DNA of 64,000 nt, taken from the NCBI GenBank assembly GCA_003665825.1, contig QPFY01000016.1, positions 186,001-250,000 on the forward strand, read 5' to 3'. The notes under the pieces are model-generated. The model did not search any database and was not told the origin of the DNA. It was given only the letters and a program-made list of their open reading frames with translations. Below, one piece after another: positions 57,196-64,000 of the stretch. Origin of the DNA: Microbotryum silenes-acaulis. Its lineage: Eukaryota; Basidiomycota; Microbotryomycetes; Microbotryales; Microbotryaceae. The position numbers and the translations under genes were made by a program. Numbering within the stretch: position 1 is the first letter of the stretch; each line of letters starts with the position of its first letter.

Positions 57196-58131
57196 GGGGA
57201 TGTTCTCGAAGCTGGGAAGGGTCTAGAATTGAATAACTTTTAAAAGGTACAATGTTACCTGATAGAGCCCAGACGTTCTTTGGTGCAATGGATGGTTATC
57301 TGCAGTGAACCGCTTGGATGGTAAGACCTCGAGCTGTTCCCTGGTGACCTGCACTTCGCCTCCAATGAAATGGATCAGCAAGTGCTGTACTCGTATAGTA
57401 GATGCTCTAGATGCGCATGTTTGGTGACAGCCTCCGCTGGTGCCGTTGTAGAACGGACCAAATTAAATCAATCTCGCGAGCAGTCCTTGGCCCATACTTC
57501 AAGCCCTGACCAGGAGATACATTTCAAGTCGCCAACTGCACTAGCGACCCAGAATTAATAGGCTGCCAGGCTGGGAACCGCAACCGCAACCGAACACCTG
57601 CCAGCTGCCGATCGATCTGCTCAGTCTTCGACTCGGAGGCGGAAGCAGACGATGCGAGACTTCTCCGCGTCAGACGCACTGGGGACAGTACATCAATTAT
57701 AGTTGATAGAAGACTTCCTGAAAAGCGTCTTTGGCCTTTGGGGCTGTCCGCACGCCCCTGTGAGACGAACAGTTCTCTGCAGTGGGGTGTAGTGGAACGC
57801 CGGACTCCGATCTTCGAGTTGCTCGCGAAAATCTGGATGCTCGTAAGCATCGCCATTTCTCTTGGTCGGAAAACATGACATACGCTCTGAGCCCACAAAA
57901 AACATAAGAAAAAAAAATGTACGTTCGACGTAGTCTGGGTGTGTCGTGCTCTTGGTTTTCTTTTTGCTGAAGCTGCAGCAAGCAATGCTCGACTCGTCGG
58001 ACACACCTCGAACACTCTCGGCCGCGTGACCGCGCTTGAAGCTGCTTGAAGCGGGACGAGCGCGGTCGATCGCCGTCGAGGCTCTGTTCAACCACCTACG
58101 ACCCGCTCTACCTTCACCAACCACTTTCACG
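57196..58131. other. intergenic, nothing recognised
   Basis: About 940 bp between two plus-strand genes; minus-strand open frames here lack recognisable motifs. An A8 tract at 57909 is the only feature. Confidence 0.4.
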
Positions 58132-59334
58132 ATGTCGATCATGTTCCCTCGTTTAGCCGGAAAGACGGTACTGATCACTGGGGCATCAGGTCAGTCCTCT
58201 TCTCGTGCTATGATGGCTGCTGCAGCTGCAGTCGCTCACTGTCGTCATCGACGCCCCCCACCTCTTGCCCACCTCTCCTGCTTCCTACCCTCTTCGTTTC
58301 CGACACTCGCGCATCATCATCCTCAACGGGATCTAGGTGGCATCGGAGCCGAGACGGCGATCTTGTTCGCTCGATGTGGTGCCAACCTGGTCCTCACCGC
58401 TCGTCGACAACCGCAACTGGAGGAGGTCGCCAAGTTGGCCAAAGAAGCCAATGCGCAAGGCAGCACCGGTCAAGGTGGACAGGTCGAATGCTTGACCTTG
58501 GATATGCAGGATCGCAAGGCCGTCAAAGGCCTTTTGGATAGAATCCCGGAAAAGCTGAGGCTTGTAGATGTGTTGGTCAACAAGTGAGTCTTGCTCGCGC
58601 GATTTATGAAGCTCTTTCTCTTGCCTCCTTCCGTCTGTCTGACCATTCTAACTGATCTCAACTCTAGCGCCGGCTTGGTCCATGGAACGGAAAAGATCGG
58701 CGACATCTTGGATGATGACATCGACACCATGATCGACACCAATGTGCGAGGTCTGATCACCTTAACTCAGATCATGGTCAAGGAGATGAAGAGTCGTTCG
58801 CCCACGAGTGGTCACATCATCAACCTCGGATCCATCGGTCAGTTCATATGCTGGCGTTTCATGCTATAATCTTAACTCTGATCACAATTTTCTCCCTCCA
58901 GCCGGCAAGGAGGCCTACGCAGGGGGCGCGATCTACTGCGCGACCAAATTCGCCGTCCACGCCTTCACGACCTCGTTAATGAAGGAACTGATGTCGACTC
59001 GCATCCGCGTGACACTCATCTGCCCCGGTATGGTCGAGACGCAGTTCTCCGTCACCCGTTTCCGAGGGGACAAGTCCGCCGCCGACCAGGTGTACGAGGG
59101 CAAGGAACCGCTGGTCGCTCAGGACATTGCCGAGGAGATCGTTTGGGCCGCTTCGAGGCCAGGTGAGTCAAGAGCTGTCGAGGTGATTTGAGGAATGTTG
59201 CTGTCCTCGATCAGCGCTGATAAATGCAAGGCTACCTGGGTCATACAGCTCACGTCAACATCGCGGATGTGCTCATCTTCCCCAAGTGCCAGTCGGGAGC
59301 GGGTGGACTCGTGCACCAGGGTCCACTGGCCTAG
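58132..59334 (+). CDS. short-chain dehydrogenase/reductase, YMR226C type
   Basis: Five exons (58132-58189, 58337-58583, 58668-58837, 58902-59162, 59249-59334), 273 residues, normal for classical SDRs. Cofactor loop LAGKTVLITGASGGIG (TGxxxGxG), then NLVLTARR (Arg suggests NADP preference), LVNNAG, NVRGLITLTQ, IINLGSIAG, the catalytic YCATK (Tyr and Lys), VTLICPGMVETQFS and the C-terminal VNIADVLIFPKCQSG. It resembles yeast YMR226C, an NADP-dependent dehydrogenase of L-allo-threonine, serine and related 3-hydroxy acids; cytosolic. Intron positions keep all motifs in frame. Confidence 0.9.
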
Positions 59335-59818
59335 GACCTACTTTATACGAAGGAAACGTCTCTTGGTACCTTGAAGTGAAACTTGTATCAGGGATGACCG
59401 CCATCTTTGCGGGGCCGAGAGTGAGCAGAGAGCACGCCGGACTGTGAGTCTTCGAGCGCGGCGTTAGTGCCGGTCACGTGATATGGGTCACGAACCAGAA
59501 AGCACGCCCCTAATTAAACGCGTCGCGTCGCGTCACTGGGCGAGACAAGAGGATTGTGCTGGTCGACATTTTTTTGCAGTATAACGTTAAGAAGCATGAT
59601 CAGATCAAGTCAATGATATTGCCCCTGCGAGCGATCTGGACGCGACATGGGAAACGTGAAAATCGAGTGTGATCCGATGCGACGGCCGCCGGCATTGGGG
59701 GCACTTGGTCGTGATTGGCGCCTCCCCTCCCAGCTTGCCATCCATCCACACCCACCATCCACACTCGCCGATTTCCTCTGCATCTTCGCCTTGCGTGCGT
59801 CCCTCCTGTCAGTTCGAG
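59335..59818. other. intergenic, nothing recognised
   Basis: About 480 bp, promoter of the Rif1-like gene. Contains TCACGTGA at 59474 (an E-box type palindrome) and the direct repeat CGCGTCGCGTCGCGTC at 59519. Confidence 0.4.
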
Positions 59819-62800
59819 ATGGCTGCAACTGCGATGCATGCCCGAGTGCCCCCCTCGCTAGGTGCTGTCACCTCGACGCGGAGCGCGTTCTCGCCGACTC
59901 CGAGCGCGCCGAGCAGCAGCGGCCTCAGCAGCGAGATGGATCCGCCTTCGTCGTCGCCGACCAAACCAGATCGACCGACTCCCACCGCGGCTGGCCGACG
60001 GTCCTTGTTGTTCAAGAGTTCCAACTCGAGCTCTTCATCTTCTTCGCCTTCGATGGGTCTGTTTGAAGCGCTCGTCGACTCTTCGCTTTCGTCGTCGGCG
60101 GGGTCAGCCTCATCGGCGAGCTGGTCACGTCGGCGTAGTCGGTCCAAGGAGAACGATGAGACCGACTACTTCACCTCGCGACCCGTTGAATCGTCACTAC
60201 TGTCGAGCTCGACCCCCGACTCTCCTTCGAGTTCGAGTTCGTGCAAGCGACGTCGGGTGATGTTTGCGTCGAAACCTTTGCCCAGTCTCGACGCGTCGCC
60301 GACTCGGAGCAGTACAGCAGCGCGTCGTGCGAACGCGACCACCCCAGCCTCAGCCTCAGCCTCAGCCCCAGTCTCAGCCTCGCTCTCCTTTGCCGCCGCC
60401 ATCCGCGCACCCGGATTATACCACACCGCTTCTTCGTCATCGTATTCCTCATCGGACTCGAGGAAGAAGCAACAATGTCGCCGGCGCATCTACTCGGACC
60501 AGTCCCCGCCCTCGATCCTCGCAGCGGCTCATCACGATGACGAAGTACCGGATACGGATACGGACGCGCCCTCGCCTTCGCTGAGGTTCCTGCAGCACCA
60601 CCACCACCCTCAGCGCCACCAGCACCAGCATCTCACCGGACCCAAGTCAGGGAATGGCTTGGGATCGTCACCTTTGGGCGCACCTTCGTTCCTCCTACCG
60701 TCACCTCCGCCTTCGCAGCCGCGAGTCGGCGCACCTGGACTCGGTTCGACGAGCACCACCGCGGCCGACCAAGACGAAGAGGACGATGAGGAAGACAACG
60801 ACGAGGACGAAGAAGAGGCGATTGAACAACTCTTGCTCATCAACTCGCCGGCGAAAGTGGCTTTCGCTGCAGCATCACCCTGCCCCTCCTTCCTCGGTCT
60901 GCCGACACCCCCACCTTCGTCCGACTCGGATCAGCCACCCCCGTCGTCCTCGTGCACACACGACGAGTTTCACATTAAAGGCATCCTCAAGCCGTTCGAT
61001 CAAGGTACGGCTGGTGTAGGCGAGTCCACCAGGTGCGCCGAAGAGGGTAAGCGGAAGAACGGCCGACGACACCACCCGCTGCGCTTCGACCTCGACGCGG
61101 CCAAGAACGACGAGGCTTTGCTCATACCTCCTGTGCTTTGGTCGACCTGCTCGGACACGGTGGGAGGGGAACACCACAGGGGATCGACCGGGACGAGGGA
61201 ACAACAGGGTTCAGGTTCTGCGTCGAATAAGGGCAAAGGTCCCTTCACTTCGTCTTCGAGACGGGCTGGACACACTTCGGCGAAGACCAACGGTCAGGAC
61301 GATGGCGACGACGAGGACGAGCAAAAGCGACGACCGGCGGGAGCTACCACGGGCCAAGACTCAACGGCCAAGCCTGCCGCCAAGGAGCTGGACCCGGAAG
61401 ACCCCTGTTGGTTGCTTGGACCTCTGCAAGCTCTGCGGGGATCTCTGCGAGAGATCGCACATCCGTTCATTCGCCCCGTCGTGCCAGAGCCCGACGACGA
61501 GCCCCTCGAAGCCGATCATCCGTCGCCCTGGGCTATCCCGCTCGAACTCTACAACGTCGAAGACGCCTACGTTCGATTGACTTGGGCCCTCACCCGCCTG
61601 CACCCCGAGACCATCGTCGATGGCGCCAAAACCCTCTCGCCTTTGGTCGATTTCAGGGTTACGCTCAAAACGTGCCTCGTCCGTGACCTGGCCAACATCC
61701 CCTCGTTCCCTGCCTGGGTCGAAGAGACTCGAAGACAGGCCAAGTTGGACGAAGAGCTTCGATCGCGACAAGCTGGCCACCACGATGATGCGATGCGCGT
61801 CGATAGCAGCGACGGTATCGTCTCGAGTTCGCCGACGCGCAAGGCCCCTCCTCCTAAGTCGACGACGGGCCCGAAAAAGTCGAGCTATTCTGAGCAAGAG
61901 ATGACTCGATTGCGCGACGAGGTTGGGGTCGCTCAGGCCGCGATCAAGTGCTTTAGCTCGATCGTTCGTTCAGAGATATTTAGCTCGTTGCTTAAACGTG
62001 AGTGCTCTCTTCAGTCTGATTGCGAGGCATTCCGAGGCTTGAGTCTGACTGCAAGCTCGCTTTAATCACTCGCAGCGGCCGACATCGATGCGATCCTCAC
62101 AACGATGCTCTCCATCCCTTATCAACACGGCCTTGCACCTCTCGTCTGCAAGGACGTCTTCCCCTTCATCTCTTTCTTTCTGCGCATGCAGCGGTTGCCC
62201 TCGGCGACGATCGACCGACATTTCCCGTCGCTTATTTTAACGCTTTCGATGACCCTGAACCAAAATGACAAGAACCGCGTCAATCTTGGCGAATCGCTTT
62301 CGACCTTGTCGACTCTCTTCGAGACCCACCCGCGAGCGCTCCTCGAAGCCGTCGATGACTGGTTCATCTTGGCAGCCCGAGGATTGTGGGATACGGCCAA
62401 GCGGGGTGCGACGGTCAGGAATCGCGCCTTGATGGTCTTGACCAAGCTTGCTCGCGAATTCGTCAAGCATGATCAGGATGAAGATACGGCTTGGGCTGAG
62501 CACAAGAGTGCGCTGCGACGACGGGTTGCCGTTCAGATGCTAGTTAGTCAGCGATCTTCTTTCACGTGGAATGGTTCTGGTGCATGTACTAACGAATCAT
62601 TCTATCGGCTTTGCAGTCTCTGATGACGGAAATTAGAACGCAAGGCCACGCCCGGGTCACTGGTCTCGCTGTCCTGATTGGCCAGATCAACGCCTCCTTG
62701 CCGGCTGCTCCGGCCACTCAAGGACCTCAAGCGAGGATCGACGAGACGCCTTACCTATGGCTCATCCACTTCCTCGGTGTCCTTCCCATCTTAATGGGCC

Positions 62801-64000
62801 CTTCGTTCCACAAGATTGAACAAAAAGGTATCCGACCTTACTGCGACCTCTTCCGTCACCTCGAAGTTGCCCCCGCCCCGGCCTATCTGCGACCCCTGTC
62901 CGCATTGGCATGGTCCCACGTTGCCCACGCTTTCGCCATCATTCCTGGGACCAACGATCCGGATGACCTGTGGGTGATGAGACCGGATGGGAAACCTATC
63001 AATGTGCTCTTGAGCATGCTCAACCATCGCAATCAGCTGTCTTGGACCTTCCCTGCTTCACCGCCTCCAGCTTCCGGCCCGAACCTCGCGCCCGCTTCCG
63101 CCACTGCCGATACCGCGGCTGTGGGACAAGACGCACAGACGACATCGACCGTTGCCGGTGCCACTCCTGCTGTCCCAGGTCCCACAAGCCCTTCTCGACG
63201 CACGTCCCACAAACTGCACACCGAGGCTTTGGCTCGATTGGTCACCTCGCTGATCGGCGGCTTGGGCGAGGCTGTACTCGGCAGCTGTGGCGGATCAACG
63301 AGCGAACGCGCCCAACGGCAATTCAGTCAGCTCTTTGAGATGGTCGCACCTAAGCACCTCGTCTCGGTCATGACCTCGTCTTTCGAAGAGACGCAACGCG
63401 TAGGTTGGGACACGTTGGCCGCGATCGTTCGTCCCTCTACAAAGGGGGAAGGGAAGGTCCCCAAGGTTGTCCAAGAGCAGTGCTTGGATCGTTCGATGGT
63501 TTTGGACGTATTCATGAACCCGAGGATTCTCGAGCTCGGCAAGGACCCTAGACGCACGTTCGAACTGACGCGTCGGGCTATCGACTCGACAGGCGATCCG
63601 AGCAAGATCAAAGGTTGGGGCTCGATGTGGACGACGGAGAGGATCGACTTCATCCTTGAGATCGTTCTCAGTGGAGCGCAGATGTGGGACGCGGCTCAGC
63701 TCCGATTTGATCCTGCTCGTGGATTCGAACTCGCCGTTTTTGCGGTGAGTCATCTTCGCTCGGTCGCCCGACTAATCCATAGACGTTTTGGGACTGATCT
63801 GAGCGTTGTTCGTTTCTGCAGATGGGTATACTTCCCGTTTGGCTCAACATCCTAGCCTGCTTTGAAGAGCGCCCCGACTCAGATCATGCGCTCTTGAAGG
63901 TCGTCAACTGGCTTCACATGCTCTTGGCAAGCGAACTTGTACCCACTCAAGGGATGTCGGCCACGAGTCTCGCCCTTCGGCTCTTGCCTTCCTTCGTCCA
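59819..64000 (+). CDS. Rif1-like N-terminal HEAT-repeat protein, partial at window edge
   Basis: Exons 59819-61997, 62076-62542, 62617-63744 and 63822 onward; more than 1,280 codons, open at the right edge. The first 520 residues are disordered: Ser-rich tracts, ASASASAPVSAS hexamer-encoded repeats (60345-60385), poly-His (HHHHPQRHQHQH) and an acidic run (DEEDDEEDNDEDEEEA). An alpha-solenoid follows: DPCWLLGPLQALRGSLREIA, AYVRLTWALTRLHP, LAPLVCKDVFPFISFFLRMQ, ATVRNRALMVLTKLARE, YLWLIHFLGVLPILMGPSFH and YLRPLSALAWSHVAHAF. The arrangement fits the Rif1 N-terminal domain, a regulator of telomere length and replication timing in the nucleus. Motif similarity is moderate, so another HEAT protein is possible. 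The C-terminus is outside the window. Confidence 0.6.

Noticed and set aside
59809..60147. Acidic antisense frames opposite the Rif1-like disordered region
   Set aside because: Produced by Ser/Pro-rich codons of the sense gene.

Overview
The window is nuclear DNA of a basidiomycete fungus, probably a yeast-like or Pucciniomycotina lineage; the rank is an inference. Support comes from dense short spliced genes (most introns 50-110 bp, GTRNGT...YAG), CAP10-type (GT90) glycosyltransferases, a basidiomycete-type family of N-glycosylated secreted proteins, Ty1/copia elements and a DNA element of a kind common in basidiomycete genomes. There are no bacterial operons, CRISPR arrays or rRNA genes. 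Exon coordinates were worked out by hand from splice signals; for every complete multi-exon gene listed with exons, the total exon length is divisible by three.

1-9.5 kb is a glycan-related block: a GT90 gene (minus, cut by the window edge), a fucosyltransferase-like type II membrane protein (minus), a complete GT90 gene (plus) and a small secreted glycoprotein gene (minus). 10.7-15.3 kb is a recent Ty1/copia insertion with a CGGGG target duplication and near-identical LTRs, but with a Gag/Pol frame break and a YVDN reverse-transcriptase box. 15.9-19.2 kb holds a decayed and an intact GPI-anchored copy of the secreted family. 19.5-21.9 kb is a broken major-facilitator transporter with a 70-bp inverted-repeat element inserted in it. 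22.9-30.2 kb is a two-gene block of mobile-element character.

30.7-32.8 kb is a duplicated segment: the 3' end of GT90 followed by a fourth secreted-family gene, headed by a short patch resembling the 5' coding part of the GTP cyclohydrolase gene 5 kb downstream. 32.8-35.9 kb is a repeat nest: two copia fragments, a palindrome, two tRNA-like sequences and a TA-flanked MITE.

From 36 kb the window is mostly ordinary gene space: GTP cyclohydrolase I, a secreted protein, an MBOAT/wax-synthase-like acyltransferase, the second fucosyltransferase-like gene (catalytic motif intact), a small membrane protein, an Oca1/Siw14-type phosphatase, the mitochondrial rhomboid protease, a CLPTM1 homologue, a membrane-anchored multicopper oxidase, a GPI-anchored acid phosphatase, a short-chain dehydrogenase and the 5' part of a Rif1-like gene.

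Taken together, two GT90 genes, two fucosyltransferase-like genes, an acyltransferase and a repeatedly duplicated family of glycosylated surface proteins suggest a fast-evolving cell-surface glycan/glycoprotein region whose rearrangement is associated with transposable elements. This functional link is inference. The most unusual points are the fucosyltransferase-like paralogue that lost its HxRxGD motif, the chimeric duplication at 30.7 kb, and the uncharacterised second gene of the 23-30 kb element.
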